A stretch of 64,000 nucleotides of DNA from Dugong dugon (Eukaryota; Chordata; Mammalia; Sirenia; Dugongidae): NCBI GenBank assembly GCA_030035585.1, contig CM057476.1, positions 21,126,501 to 21,190,500 of the forward strand, written 5' to 3'. The position numbers and the translations under genes were made by a program. Under the pieces are notes generated by a model. It was not told where the DNA came from and did no database searches. It worked only from the letters and a program-made list of their open reading frames with translations. Shown here one piece after another: positions 11,984-24,002 of this stretch. Position 1 is the stretch's first letter. Every line of letters starts with the position of its first letter.

Positions 11984-12968
11984 ATGGCTTCAGCAAGCTC
12001 CCAAAACAAAGAATCAAGAAATTTTCCAGAGGAAGAGAATTTCGTGGAATTACCGGAGATAGAAGACAAAAGATTAATAATATACAGAACTCTTAAGGGA
12101 TCAAGAAGGAGATCACTGAAAATGCAGAACAAGCCAAGGAACACACAGACAAAGCAACAGAGGAACTTAACGAAGATTAGAGAAGAGCATAATGACAAAT
12201 TGAACAGGCTGCAATAATCCACAGAGAGACAGCAATCAGAAAGCCAGAATATTAACAGTAAAATTTCAGAATTAGACAACTCAACAGAAAGTCATAAGGA
12301 CCAAAACTGAGGCAATGGAAGTCAGAATTTGTGAGACGGAAGATAAAACACTTGACACCAACTTACTTGAGGAAAAAATCAGATAAAAGAATTTTTTTAA
12401 ATGAAGAAACCCTAAGAATCATGTAGGACTCTATCAAGAGGAATAATCAACAAGTGATTACAGTACCAGAATGGGGGGGGGGGGGAATAACAGAAAATAC
12501 AGAGAAAATTGTTGAAGATTTGTTGGCAGAAAACTTCCCTGACATTGTGAAAGATGAGAAGATATCTATCCAAGACGATCATCAAACCCACATAAGGCAG
12601 ATCTCAAAAGAAAGTCACTAAGACATATTATAACTAAACTTTCCAAAACCAAAGATAACGAGAGAAGTTTAAGAGCGGCTAGGGATAAATGAAAACTCAA
12701 CTACAAGGGAGAGTCATAAGGCTACACTCCGACTACTCACAGAAACCACGCTGGCAAGGCGGCAGTGGGATGACATATATAAAGCCTTGAAGGAAAAAAA
12801 TTGCCAGCCAGGAATTAGATATCCAGCAAAACTGTCTCTCAAATATGCTGGCAAAATTAGGGCATTTCCAGATAAATGGAAGTTTAGGGAATTTGCAAAC
12901 ACCAAAAAAGACATCAAAATGAATAGTACTAAACTCATACTTATCAATAACTACACTGAATGTAAATA
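11984..12968 (+). pseudogene. L1 ORF1 (nucleic-acid-binding chaperone), broken
   Basis: The start ATG at 11984 opens MASASSQNKESRNFPEEENF and a coiled-coil-like Glu/Lys/Arg-rich segment that soon goes out of frame. A run of 13 G at 12473-12485 lies in the middle and causes a frameshift. The C-terminal piece reads LKEKNCQPGIRYPAKLSLKY, an L1 ORF1p C-terminal motif. Intact ORF1p forms trimers that coat L1 RNA; this copy cannot encode one. Confidence 0.85.
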
Positions 12969-15900
12969 GACTAAATGCACCAATAAACAGACTGAGAGTG
13001 GCAGAATGGATTAAAAAACATGATCAGTCTATATGCTGCCTACAAGAGACACAAACTAAAACTCAAAAGATAGAAAAAAAAATCAAGCAAACAACACTCA
13101 AAAAAGAACAAAACAGACTTTAAAGTAAAATTGACCACAAAGGATAAGGAAGGACACTATACAATGATTAAAGGGTCAATACACCAGGAGAGCATAACCA
13201 TAATAAATATTTACACACCCAACGACAGGGCTCCGAAATACATAAAACAAACTCTAACAGCATTGAAAAGAAAGACAGCTCCAAAATAATAGTAGGAGAC
13301 TTCAACACACCACTTTCAGTGAAGGACAGAACATCCAGAAAGAAACTCAATAAAGATACAGCAAGTCTAAATGCCACAATCAACTAACTTGATCTCGTGG
13401 ACGTATACTGAACACTGCATCCAACAGCAGCCAAATATACTTTCTGTTCCAACGCACACGGAACATTCTCCAGAATAGACCACATATTAGGCCATAAAGC
13501 AAGCCTTAACAGAATCCAAAGCATCGAAATATTACAAAGCATCTTTTCTGAGCATAAAGACATAAAAGTAGAAATCAATAACAAAAAAGCAAGGAAAAGA
13601 AATCAAACCCATGGAAACTGAACAACACCTTGCTCAAAAACTACTGGGTTATAGAAGAAATTAAGGATGGAATAAAGAAATTCACAGAATCCATTGTGAA
13701 TGAAAACACATCCTTCCAGAACCTTTGGGACACAAAAAAGCAGTACTCAAAGGTCAGTTTATACCAGTAAATGCAGACATCCAAAGAGAAGAAAGGACCA
13801 AAATCAAAACATTAACCCTACAACTTGAGCAAGTAGAAAGAGAGCAGAAAAAGAAGCCCTCGGGCACCAGAAGAAAGGAAATAATAAGAATTAGAGCAGA
13901 ATTAAATGAAATAGAGAATAGAAGAACAATTCAAAGAGTGAACAAGACCAAAAGATAGTTCTTTAAAAAGATCAACAAAATCGATAAACCACTGGCCAAA
14001 CTGACAAAAGAAAAACAGGAGAGGAAGCAAATAACCCAAATAAGAAATGAGATGGGTTATATCACAACAGATCCAACTGAAATTAAAAGAATCATACCAG
14101 AATACTATGAAAAATTACACTCTAACAAATTTGAAAGCCTAAATGAAATGGACAAATTTCTAGACACTCAATACCTACGCAAACTAACACAAACAGACGT
14201 AGAACAACTAAATAAACCTATAACAAAAGAAGAGATTGAAAAGGTAATTTAAAAACTCCCAACAAAGAAAAAGCCCTGGCCCTGACGACTTCGCTGGAGA
14301 ATTCTACCAAACTTTCAGAGAAGAATTAACACCATTACTACCAAAGGTACTTCAGAGCATAGAAAAAAATGGAACACTCTCAAACTCATTCTTCTAAGCC
14401 AGCATACCCATGATACTAAAACCAGGTAAAGACACCACAAAGAAAGAAAATTACACACCAATATCCCTCATGAACATTGAGGCAAAAATCCTCAACAAAA
14501 TTCTAGCCAATAGAATTCAACAACATATCGAAAAAATAATTCACAATGATCAAGTGGGATTTATACTAGCTATGCAGGGATGGTTCAACATTAGAAAAAC
14601 AATCAGTGTAATCCATTACGTAAATAAAACAAAACAGAAAAACCACATGATCTTATCAATTGATGCAGAAAAGGCATCTGACAAAGTCCAATACCCATTC
14701 ATGATAAAAACTCTCAGCAAAATAGGAATAGAAGGGAAATTCCTCAACATAATTAAAGGTATTTATACAAAGCCAACAGCCAACATCATCCTAAATGGAC
14801 AGGGTTTGAAAGCATTCCCCTTGAGAATGGGAACCACACAAGGATGCCCTTTATCACCACTCTTATTCAACATTGTGCTGGAGGTCCTAGCCAAAGCAAT
14901 TAGGCTAGAAAAAGAAACAAAGGGCATCCAAATTGGTAATGAAGAAGTAAAAGTATCTCTATTTGCAGATGACATAATCTCATATACAGAAAACCCCAAA
15001 GAATCCACAAGAAAACTACTGGAACTAATAAAAGATTTCAGCAAAGTATCAGGATACAAGATACACATACAGAAATCAGTTGGATTTCTCTATACCAACA
15101 AAGAGAACTTAGAAAAGGAAATCTTCAAATCAGTACCATTTAAAATAGCCTACAAGAAGATAAAATACTTAAGAATAAGTCTAACCAAGGACGTAAAAGA
15201 TTTATACAAAGTAAACCACAAGACACTACTGCAAGAGACCAAAAGAGACCTACATAACTGGAAAAACATACTTTGCTCATGGATAGGAAGACTCAACATT
15301 GTGCAAATGTCAATTCTACCCAAAGTGATCTACAGATACAATGCAATCCCGATCCAAATTCCAATGGCATTTTTTAATGAGATGGAGAAACAAATCACCA
15401 CCTTCATATGGAAAGGGAAGAAGCCCCAGATAAGTAAAGCATTACTGAAGAAGAACAACAAAGTGGGAGACCTCACACTACCTGATTTTAGAACCTATTA
15501 TACCGTTACAATAGTCAAACCAGCCTAGTACTGGTACAACAACAGATACATAGACCAATGGAACAGAATTGGGAATCCAGACATAAATTAATCCACCTAT
15601 GAGCCGCTGATACTTGACAAAAGCTTGAAGTCTGTTAATTGGGGAAAAGACAGTCTCTTTAACAAATGGTGCTGCCATAGCCGGATACCCACCTGCAAAA
15701 AACTGAAATAAAACCCATACCTCATACCATGCACAAAAACTAACTCAAAATGGATCAAAGACCTAAATATAAAATCTAAAATTATAATGATCATGGAAGA
15801 AATAACAGGGACAACACTAGGAGCCCTAATACCTGGCATCAACAGAATACAAAACATTACTAACAATGTATGAACACCAGGAAAGAAACCAGATAACTGG

Positions 15901-16480
15901 GAGCTCCGAAAAATCAAACAATTATGCTCATCAAAAGAGTAAAAAAAAAAAAAAAAAAAAAATCTACAAACTGGGAAAAAATTTTTGACTACAACAAATC
16001 CAATCAGGGTTTAATTCTAAAATCTACAAGATACTGCAGAACCTCAACAACAGAAAGATAAATAACCCAATTAAAAAATGGGCAAAGGATATGAACAGAC
16101 TTCGCCAAAGAAGACACTCAGGCAGCTGACACATGAGGAAATGCTCACAATCATTAGCTATTAGAGAAAAGCAAATTAAAACCACAACAAGATACCATCT
16201 TACCTCAACAAGGCTAGTATTAATTCGAAAAACACAAAATAATAAATGTTAGGTTGTGAAGAGACTGCAACACTTACATACTGCTAGTAGGAATGTAAAA
16301 TGGTACAACCACTTTGGAAATTGATTTGGTACTTCCTTAAAAAGCAAGAAATGGAAGTACCATACAATCCAGCAATCCTGCTCTGGAATATATCCTAGAG
16401 AAATAAGAGCCGTCACATAAATAGATATCTGCACATTCATGTTCATTGCAGCACTGTTCACAACAGCAAAAAGATGGAAA
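12940..16480 (+). pseudogene. L1 ORF2 (endonuclease and reverse transcriptase), broken
   Basis: The endonuclease part (12940-13700) is fragmentary; 'cagtctatatgctgcctaca' encodes the QSICCLQ motif. The longest intact piece is 14410-15528 (372 codons) in the RT domain: [15 protein letters not shown], then [19 protein letters not shown], the catalytic SLFADD (FADD at residues 185-188 of this piece) and [13 protein letters not shown]. After it the frame is lost. A 23-base A run near 15941 lies in the C-terminal region. Confidence 0.9.
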
Positions 16481-17670
16481 CAACCTAGGTGCCCATCAAC
16501 GAACGAATAAACAAATTATGGTATATCCACACAATGGAATAGTACACAACAATAAAGAACACGATGAATCCGTGAAAAATCTTATAACATGGAGGAATCT
16601 GGAAGGCATTATACTGAGTGAATTTAGTCAGTTGCAAAAGGACAAATATTGTACAAGATCACTATTATAACAATACAAGAAAAGGTTTAAGCATAGAATA
16701 AAACATTCGATGGTTACAAGGGTTGGGAGGGAGGGAGGGGGTATTCACTAACTAAAAAGTAGACAAGAAGTATCTTAGGTGAAGGGAAGGGCAACACACA
16801 CTACAGGGGAAGTCAGCACCACTGGACTAAATCAAAGCTAAGAAGTCTCTTGAATACAACCAAACACTTTGAGGAACACAGTAGCAGGGGTAGGGGTCTG
16901 GGGACCATGCTTTCAGGGTTTGTCTAGGTCAAGTGGCATAACAAAGTTTATTAAGAAAAAGTTCTGCATCCCACTTTGATGAGCGGCATCTGGGGTCTTA
17001 AAAGCTAGCGAGAGGCCACGTAAGATTCATCAACTGGTCCCAATCCACCTGAAGCAAAGGAGAATGAAGAACACCAAAGACACAAGGAAGGTATTAGCCC
17101 AAGAGACAGAAAAGGTCACATAAACCAGAGACTTCATTAGCCTGAGACAGAAGAACCAGATGGTGCCCGGTTACCACCAATGACCACCCTGACAGGGAAC
17201 ACAACAGAGAATCCCTGATGCAACAGAAGAAAAGTGCGGTGCAGAACTCAAATTCTAGTAAAAAGACCAGACTTACTGGTTTGATTGAGGCTGGAGGGGC
17301 CCCAGGAGACATGAACCCCAGACTCTCTGATAGCCCTAAACTAAAACCATTCCCAAGGCCAACTCTTCAGACATAGACTGGACTATGTGACATAAAATGA
17401 TACTCGTGAGGAGTATGCTTCTTAACTCAAGTAGATACATGAGACTAAATGGGGAGCTCCCATCCAAAGGAGACAGGAAAAGGCAGAGAAGGTCAGGAGC
17501 CAGCTGAACAGACACAGGAAATCCGGGTGGAAAAGACGAGTGTGCTGTCACAGTATAGGGAGAGCAATTAGGATCACGTAACAATGTATGCATAAATTTT
17601 TCTATGAGAGACTAACTTGAACTGGAAATTTTCACTTAAAGTACAACAATAAGAAAAAAAAAGAAATTTG
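16480..17670 (+). mobile_element. 3'UTR of the 10.6-kb L1
   Basis: It holds 'gggaggagggagggggtatt'-like G-rich DNA at 16720-16745, 'ggcataacaaagtttattaa' at about 16937 (the site that became AATAAA in the copy at 40509-40725), and the terminal 'gagagactaacttgaactgg'. It serves as a reference for the 3' fragments in this window. Confidence 0.8.
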
Positions 17671-18420
17671 AAAAAGTGATTACTATTAAAGGTAGGATAG
17701 TGGTTAACTCCAGGGAAGAATAAAGGAGTACAATCTGGAAAGGATATACAAAAGGGACTTTTGAGGTGTTTATAATGTTATTTCTTTACCTAGTTATCCA
17801 TTTGTCTCAAAATAATGTACTAAACTGTACATTTTATGCAATTTCTGTATTTATATTATATACCACTGTTTAATTTTTTTTTAAGCAATGCATTTCCTTA
17901 GGTTCCACAACCTAAAGTAGCAGAGACATTTGGGGAATTGGTGCCAGAGTTAGAGTCCATGGAGCTTCACTTTAAGGCCATGGTTAATTTGCTTCAGAAG
18001 CTGAAATAAGGTCGGTCTGAAGTACTCTATGGACCATGTACTAAACACTGCCAGAGTTTTGTTCCAGTTCCTAAGAATCCCTTCTTCTGTAGGAACTTCC
18101 CTAATCAACAGCGGCAAGACCTCAGCAGCTATACTTAACTCTATGACACTCCTTGAAGTCTCAGTTGATTAGAGCAGAGGGGGAAACCTGACTCACACTG
18201 AACCAACCCGATTCTCCCAGGACTTCTGAATTTTGAGTTGAGACATAGGCCTGACAAGAAGTTGTTGGAGGTAGAAGCACAAGGATGGCACGGCTTAGGA
18301 AGAAAGGTACATATACTTGCTGAAACGGTCTCTGGAGCTGCCCTTCCTCCCACCTTGCCCACGATCTAGTAGATTTCAAAAGAAACTTCGGTATATCAGC
18401 ACTCTAGTTTGCAAACAACA
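17671..18420. other. Intronic sequence with unassigned old repeats
   Basis: The stretch 17690-17880 looks like an old LINE or DNA-transposon end ('gacttttgaggtgtttataa'). From 17893 an open frame of 35 codons follows an acceptor-like 'tttccttag' and ends in TAA at about 17999. The rest is unassigned. Confidence 0.35.
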
Positions 18421-18583
18421 GGATCTCAATGGAAATTAGTTCAAATAAGGGTCCCTTAACAAAACTGACAAACCTTTAACTAAACTTACCAAGGAAAAAA
18501 GAGAAAAGACATAGATAAGCATAATTAGGAATGAAAGAGAGGACATTATCACTGATGCTTCAGGAATTAAAAGAATTACAACG
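18421..18583 (+). mobile_element. Old L1 ORF2 fragment, left part
   Basis: It encodes degenerate KPLTKLTKEK-like and ITDASGIKRI-like residues of the L1 ORF2 linker region between endonuclease and RT. The right part of the same fragment resumes at 23830. The 5-bp duplication 'caacg' (18579-18583) is its junction with the provirus. Confidence 0.8.
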
Positions 18584-19077
18584 TATTACGGATTGAATTG
18601 TTTCCCCTAAAAATGAGTGTCAACTTGGTTAGTCCATGATTCCCAGTATTGTGTGACTGTCCACCATTCTGTCATCTAATGTGAATCCTACCTCTATGGT
18701 GTTTAGTGAGGCAAGATTAGCGGCAGTTATGTTAGTAAAGCAGGACTCAAACTACAAGATTAGATTATGTTTTAAAGCAATCTGTTTTGAGATATAAGAA
18801 AGAAGAGCAGAGAGACATGGGGACCTCATACCACCAAGAAAGTAGTTCCAGGAGAAGAGTGTGTCCTTTGGACCCAGGGTCCCTGCACTGAGAAGCAGCT
18901 AGTCCAGGGGAAGACTGATGATGACCTTCCTCCAGAGCTGACAAAAGAAAGACTTCCCCTGGAGCTGGCGCCCTGAATTTGGACTTTTAGCCTACTAGAC
19001 TGTGAGAGAATAAACTTGTTCGTTGAAGCCATCCATTTGTGCTGTTTTTGTTATAGCAGAACTAGAGCACTAAGACA
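18584..19077 (+). repeat. 5' LTR of MaLR-type element
   Basis: The LTR runs from 'tattacggattgaattg' (the canonical TG start has decayed) to 'gagcactaagaca'. It contains 'gagaataaacttgttcg', with an AATAAA polyadenylation signal. It aligns to 23315-23824 with scattered substitutions and a few indels. Confidence 0.88.
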
Positions 19078-19198
19078 GATTTTGGTACTGGAAGAGTTGA
19101 GTGGTATTCTAACAGATACTTAAAAAGTGGAAGCAGTTTTGAAACTGTGAATGGATAGAGGCTGGGAGAGTTTTAAAGTGCCTAATAGAAAAAGCCTA

Positions 19199-22100
19199 CC
19201 CACACATCTGTCAGTTTGTCGTACTGTGGGGGCTTGCGTGTTGCTGTGATGCTGGAAGCTATGCCACCAGTATTCAAATACCAGCAGGGTCACCCATGGC
19301 GGACAGGTTTCCGCTGAGCTTCCAGACTAAGACAGACTAGCAAGAAGGACCTGGCGGTCTACTTCTGAAAAGAATTAGCCAGTTGAAAATCTTATGAATA
19401 ACAGCGGAACATTGTCTGATATGGTGCCAGAAGATGAGCCCCTCAGGTTGGATGGCACTCAAAAGACAACTTGGGAAGAGCTGCCTCCTCAAAGTAGAGT
19501 CGACCTTAATGATGTGGATAGAGTCAAGCTTTCAGGACTTTCATTTGCTTATGTGGCATGAATCAAAATGAGAAGAAACAGCTGCAAACACCCATTAATT
19601 GGAACGTGGAATGTAAAAAGTATGAACCTAAGAAAAATGGAAATCATCAAAAATGAAATGAAACACATAAACGATGATATCCTAGGTGTTAGTGAGCTGA
19701 AATGGACTGGTATCGGCCATTTGGAATGGGACAATCATATGGTCCACTCTGCCAGGAATAACAACTTGAAGAGTAACAGCATTGCATTCGTCGTCAAAAG
19801 GAACATTTGAAGATCTATCCTGAAGTACAATGCTGTCAGTGATGGGATAATATCCACACACCTACAAGGAAGACCAGTTAATACCATTATTATTCACCTT
19901 ACCCACCAACCACTAAGGCCAAAGATGAGAAATTGAAGATTTTTACCAATTTCTGCAGTCTGAAATTGATCCAACATGCAAGTAGGATACAATGATAATG
20001 ACTGGTGATTGGAATGCAAAGGTTGGAAACAAAGAAGAATCGGTAGTTTAAAAACATGACCTTGGTGACAGAAATGATGCTGGAGGCAGCATGACAGAAT
20101 TTTACAAGACCAACGACTTCTTCATTGCAGATACCTTTTTTTAACAATACAAACAGCGACTATACAGGTGGACCTCGCCAGATGGAATACACAGGAATCA
20201 AATCAACTACACCTGTGGAAAGAGATGGTGAAAAAGCTCAATATCATCAGTCAGAACAAGGCCAGTGGCTGACTGCAGAACAGACCATCAATTGTTCATA
20301 TGGAAGTTCAAGTTTAAGCTGAAGAGAATTAGAACAAGTCATGAGAGCCAAAGCACGACCTAGAGTATATCCCACCTGAATTCAGAGACCATCTCAAGAA
20401 TAGATTTGACGCATTGAACACTAAAGACTGAAGACCAGATGAGTTGTAGAATGACACTGTACATGAAGAAAGCAAAGGGACCTTAAAGAGACAGGAAAGA
20501 AAGAAAAGACTAAAGTGGATGTCAGAAGAGACTCTGAAACTTGCTCTTGAACATCAAGTAGCTAAAGAAAAGGAAGAAATGATGACGTAAAAGAGCTGAA
20601 CAAAATATTTCAAAGGGCGGTTTGAGAAGACAAAGAAAAGTATTATAATGAACTGTGCAAAGACCTGGAGTTAGAAAACCAAAAGGGAAGAACGTGCTCA
20701 GCATTTCTCAAGCTGAAAGAAAAAACTCAAGTCTTGAGTTGCAGTATTGAAGGATTCTATGGGAAAAATATTAAAGGATGCAGGAAGCATCAAAAGAAGA
20801 TGAAAGGAATACACAGAGTCACTATACCAAAAAGAATTGGTCACAGCTCAACCATTTCAGGAGGTAGCATATGCTCAGGAACCGACGGTACTGAAAGAAG
20901 AGGTCCAAGTTGCACTGAAGGCATTGTCGAAAAACAAGATTCCAGGAATTGCCAGAATACCAACTGAGATGTTTCAACAAAGGGATGCAGCACTGGAAGC
21001 ACTCACCCGTCTATGCAAACAAATTTAGAAGACAGCTACCTGGCCAACCGACTGGAAAAGATCCATATTTATGCCTATTCCAAAGAAAGGTGATCCAACT
21101 GAATGCTAAAATTATTGAACAATATCATTAATATCACACACAAGTAAAACTTTGCTGAAGATCATTCAAAAGCAGCTGCAGCAGTGCATGGACAGGGTGC
21201 TGCCAGAAATTCAAGCCAGATTCAGAAGAGGATGTTGAACCACGGATATCATTGCTGATGTCAGATGGATCCTGGCTGAAAGCAGAGAACATCGGAAAGA
21301 TGTTTACCTGTGTTTTGCTGACTATGCAAAGGCACTCGACTATGCGGATCATAACTAATTATGGGTAACATTGCCAAGAATGGGAATTTCAGCACTTAAT
21401 TGTGCTCATGAAACCTATATATACACCAAGAGACAGTCATTTGAAGAGAACAATGGGATACTGTGTAGTTCAAAGTTAGGAGAGGTGTGGGTCGGTGTTG
21501 TATCCTTTCACCATAGTGATTCAATCTGTATGCTGAACAAATTATCCAAGAAGCTGCACTATATGAAGAAGAATGTGGCATCAGAATTGGAGGGAGACTC
21601 ATTAAAAACCTGTGACATGCAGATGACACAACTTTGCTTCCCGAATGTGAAGAGGACTTGAAGCACTTACTGATGAAGATCAAAGACCACAGCCTTCAGT
21701 ATGGATCACACCTCAACATAAAGAAAACAAAATCCTCACAAATGGACCAATAAGCTATATCGTGATAAATGGAGAAAAGAATGAAGTTGTCAAGGATTTC
21801 ATTTTACTTGGATCCACAATCAACACCCATGGAAGCAGCAATCCAGAAATCAAACGACACATTGCACTGGGCAATCTGCTGAAAAGACCTTTGTAAAGTG
21901 TTAAAAAGCAAAGATGTCACCTCGAAGACTAAGATGTGTCTGACCCTACCCATGGTGTTTTCAATCACCTCATACACATGTGAAAACTGAACAATGAATA
22001 AGGAAAGCCAAAGAAGAATTCACGCCTTTGAATTATGGCATTGGTGAAGAAACTGAATATACCTCGGAGAAGAATGCTGAATATACCCTGGATTGCCAAA

Positions 22101-22423
22101 AGAACGAACAAATCTGTCTTGGAAGAAATATAGCCAGAATACTCCTTAGAAGCAAGGATGGTGAGACTACATCTCACATACTTTGAAGTGTTATCAGGAG
22201 GGATCAGTCCCTGGAAAAGGACATCATGCTTGGTAAAGCAGAGGGTCAGCAAAAAATAGGAAGACCTTCAATGAGACAGACTGACACAGTGGCTGCAACA
22301 ATGGGGTCAAGCACAACAATGATTCTGAGAAGGGTGCAGGACTGGGCAGTGTTTCCCTCTGTTGTAGGTAGGGTCACTATGAGTAGGAACCGATTTGACA
22401 GCACCCAACAACAACAACAATGA
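19199..22423 (+). mobile_element. RTE-clade LINE (RTE1_LA/BovB-like), near full length, dead
   Basis: It starts near 'cacacatctgtcagtttgtc' and ends in the RTE-style tail 'cccaacaacaacaacaa'. In between is an endonuclease/RT frame with many stops. The last 65 bp ('gggtcactatgagtaggaac', 'gatttgacagcac') match the AfroSINE tail, which points to RTE as the machinery that mobilises AfroSINEs. It is inserted in the MaLR internal region. Confidence 0.92.
19568..22250 (+). pseudogene. RTE endonuclease-reverse transcriptase ORF, broken
   Basis: The longest open start (19568-19810) reads GTWNVKSMN and ILGVSELKWTGIG, the apurinic-type endonuclease N-terminus of RTE elements. RT motif A remains as CFADYAKALDY at about 21310. 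The catalytic ADD triplet is followed by DTTL, but an in-frame stop precedes it and the aromatic residue is lost (about 21610-21640). The C-terminal end includes 'gaagaccttcaatgagacag', the usual RTE terminus. Several frameshifts make the copy non-functional. Confidence 0.88.
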
Positions 22424-23314
22424 ATATCTTGAAGAGATTGTTGGCGGAATTGTGGACCTCAAAGACAATTCTGGTGAAGACTCAGAAGGAAGTGAGGATA
22501 GCCGTTACACTTGAAAAGGTGCAGATGGTGAGAAGCAGCAGCAGCAGAGAAACTTCAACAGCAGAACCAGGAGACCAACTGAGAAAGCACTGGAGCCGAC
22601 CCACAGAGTGAAAGAGCAGAGTCCCTTTGCACAGGAGGCTTCCTGGCAGAGTGGGGTGCCTCCAGGCACTTATAAGTGGGGCTAAAGAGCTTTGAAACAC
22701 TTGCCCCAGCGGGGCAGATGCACCCAAGGAGCCTAGAGGCCAACGAACCAGGAAGCAAAAGCTGAGGAGAAAAGGAATACAGGAAGCAGAGCTGCCTCAG
22801 TCTCAAAGCACAAGACAACCACCTCTGAAGTCTCAAAAGGTTTCAGATGGACTAGCAGAATGGTGCCACCTGAATCTGAGAGAGCAGAGTTGCCATTCCC
22901 GTGCACCTGGAAGGTGGAGCTGAAGCCCAGGGCTGAAGTGTCTCTACTCAAAGAATCAAGAGAGTGTGGCCAATACCTAGTCTGGAGGGCAGGACCATTG
23001 TCTAAATGGACTCAGAAAACAGAGGATTATTTTCAAGCCTTAAGGGTTAATATAAGGTGTTCTGCTGACTTGCTTGGTACCTGTTATCCATGCCTTCCCT
23101 CCAATTTCTCCCATTTGTAATGGAAATGTCTACCTTGTGCCTGTTCCACCATTGTGCTTTGGAAGAAGGTACTTTGTATTCTAGATTTCACAGATAAAGA
23201 GGAATTTTTGGATTTTAGACTTGGAGCTGATTTAAGACATTTGCTATGATCTGATGGGGTGAACGTGTCTTACATGTGGCAAGGACATGAATTTTGGGGG
23301 GCCAAAGGGTGGAA
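22424..23314 (+). mobile_element. MaLR internal region, right part
   Basis: Non-coding internal DNA between the RTE tail and the right LTR. Typical MaLR 3' internal phrases include 'caatttctcccatttgtaat' and 'caaggacatgaattttgggg'. The short frames (for example 22860-23120) carry no recognisable retroviral motif. Confidence 0.75.
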
Positions 23315-23824
23315 TGTCACAGATTGAACTGTGTCCCCCAAAAATATCTGTCAATTTGACTAGGCCATGATTCCCAGTATTATGTGACTGTCCACCATTT
23401 TATCATCTGAAGTGATTTTGCTATGTGTGGTAAATCCTACCTCTATGAAGTTAATGAAGTGGGATTAGAGGCACTTACGTTAATGAGGCAAGACTCAATC
23501 TACAAGATTAGATTGTGTCTTAAATCAATCTCTTTTGAGATTAAAAAGAAGTGAGCAGAGGAACATGGGGACCTCACACCACCAAGAAAGTAGTGCCAGG
23601 AGAAGAGCACGTCCACTGGACCCAGGGTCCCTGCACTGAGAAGCTCCTAGTCCAGAGGAAAATTGATGACAAGGACCTTCCTCCAGAGCTGACAGAGACA
23701 GAAAGCCTTCTCCTGGAGCTGGCATCCTGAATTCAGACTACTAGACTGTCAGAGAATAAATTCTGTCTGTTGAAGCCATCCACTTGTGGTATTTCTGTTA
23801 TAGCAGCATTAGATAACTAAGACA
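23315..23824 (+). repeat. 3' LTR of MaLR-type element
   Basis: It starts 'tgtcacagattgaactgtgt' with the canonical TG and ends 'gataactaagaca' with CA. It is better preserved than the left LTR. The 5-bp repeat 'caagg' follows. Confidence 0.88.
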
Positions 23825-24002
23825 CAAGGGAATATTATAAACTGTATGCCAACAAATTGGACAACTTGGATGAAATGGGCATATTCCTAAAAAAAAAAAA
23901 AAAATTACCAAAACTGACTCTTGAAGAAATAGAAACTCTGAACAGACTTATAACAAGCAAAGAAACTGAATTAGTAATTTTTTCCCACAATAAAAAATGA
24001 GA
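23825..24002 (+). mobile_element. Old L1 ORF2 fragment, right part
   Basis: It continues the L1 interrupted at 18583. It encodes YYKLYANKLDNLDEMG and LPKLTLEEIETLNRL, the ORF2 segment just before the RT domain, with a 17-base A run inserted at 23889. Confidence 0.82.

Larger units (their letters stand above)
10556..17670 (+). mobile_element. Full-span L1 (type A 5'UTR), dead
   Basis: It begins at 'gccagggccaagatggcgga', an L1 promoter start with a YY1-like 'aagatggc'. It has a GC-richer 5'UTR (10556-11983), ORF1 remnant, ORF2 remnant and a long 3'UTR ending 'tttcacttaaagtacaacaa' and an A-rich tail near 17660. At about 7.1 kb it is essentially full length. Stops, frameshifts and a G13 run break both ORFs. 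It lies antisense to SFI1 in its large intron. The same 5'UTR type recurs on the - strand at 50306-51917. Confidence 0.92.
18584..23824 (+). mobile_element. MaLR-type endogenous retroviral element, two LTRs, invaded by RTE
   Basis: Two directly repeated ~500-bp LTRs (18584-19077 and 23315-23824) flank internal DNA. The flanking 5-bp duplication is 'caacg' on the left and 'caagg' on the right. Internal DNA next to the left LTR reads 'ttttggtactggaagagttg', and before the right LTR 'aatttctcccatttgtaatg' and 'ggccaaagggtggaatgtca'. These are typical of non-autonomous mammalian apparent LTR retrotransposons (ERVL-MaLR). No gag, pol or env frame is visible. The 3.2-kb RTE at 19199-22423 sits inside. 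It is antisense to SFI1. Confidence 0.87.

Noticed and set aside
22424..22951. Short Ser/Gln-rich frames next to the RTE tail, considered as a gene
   Set aside because: They lie inside MaLR internal DNA and run in several frames on both strands without a domain.
18584..23824. Possible coding-competent retrovirus between the two LTRs
   Set aside because: The only long polymerase-like frames inside belong to the inserted RTE LINE; the rest is non-coding MaLR internal DNA.
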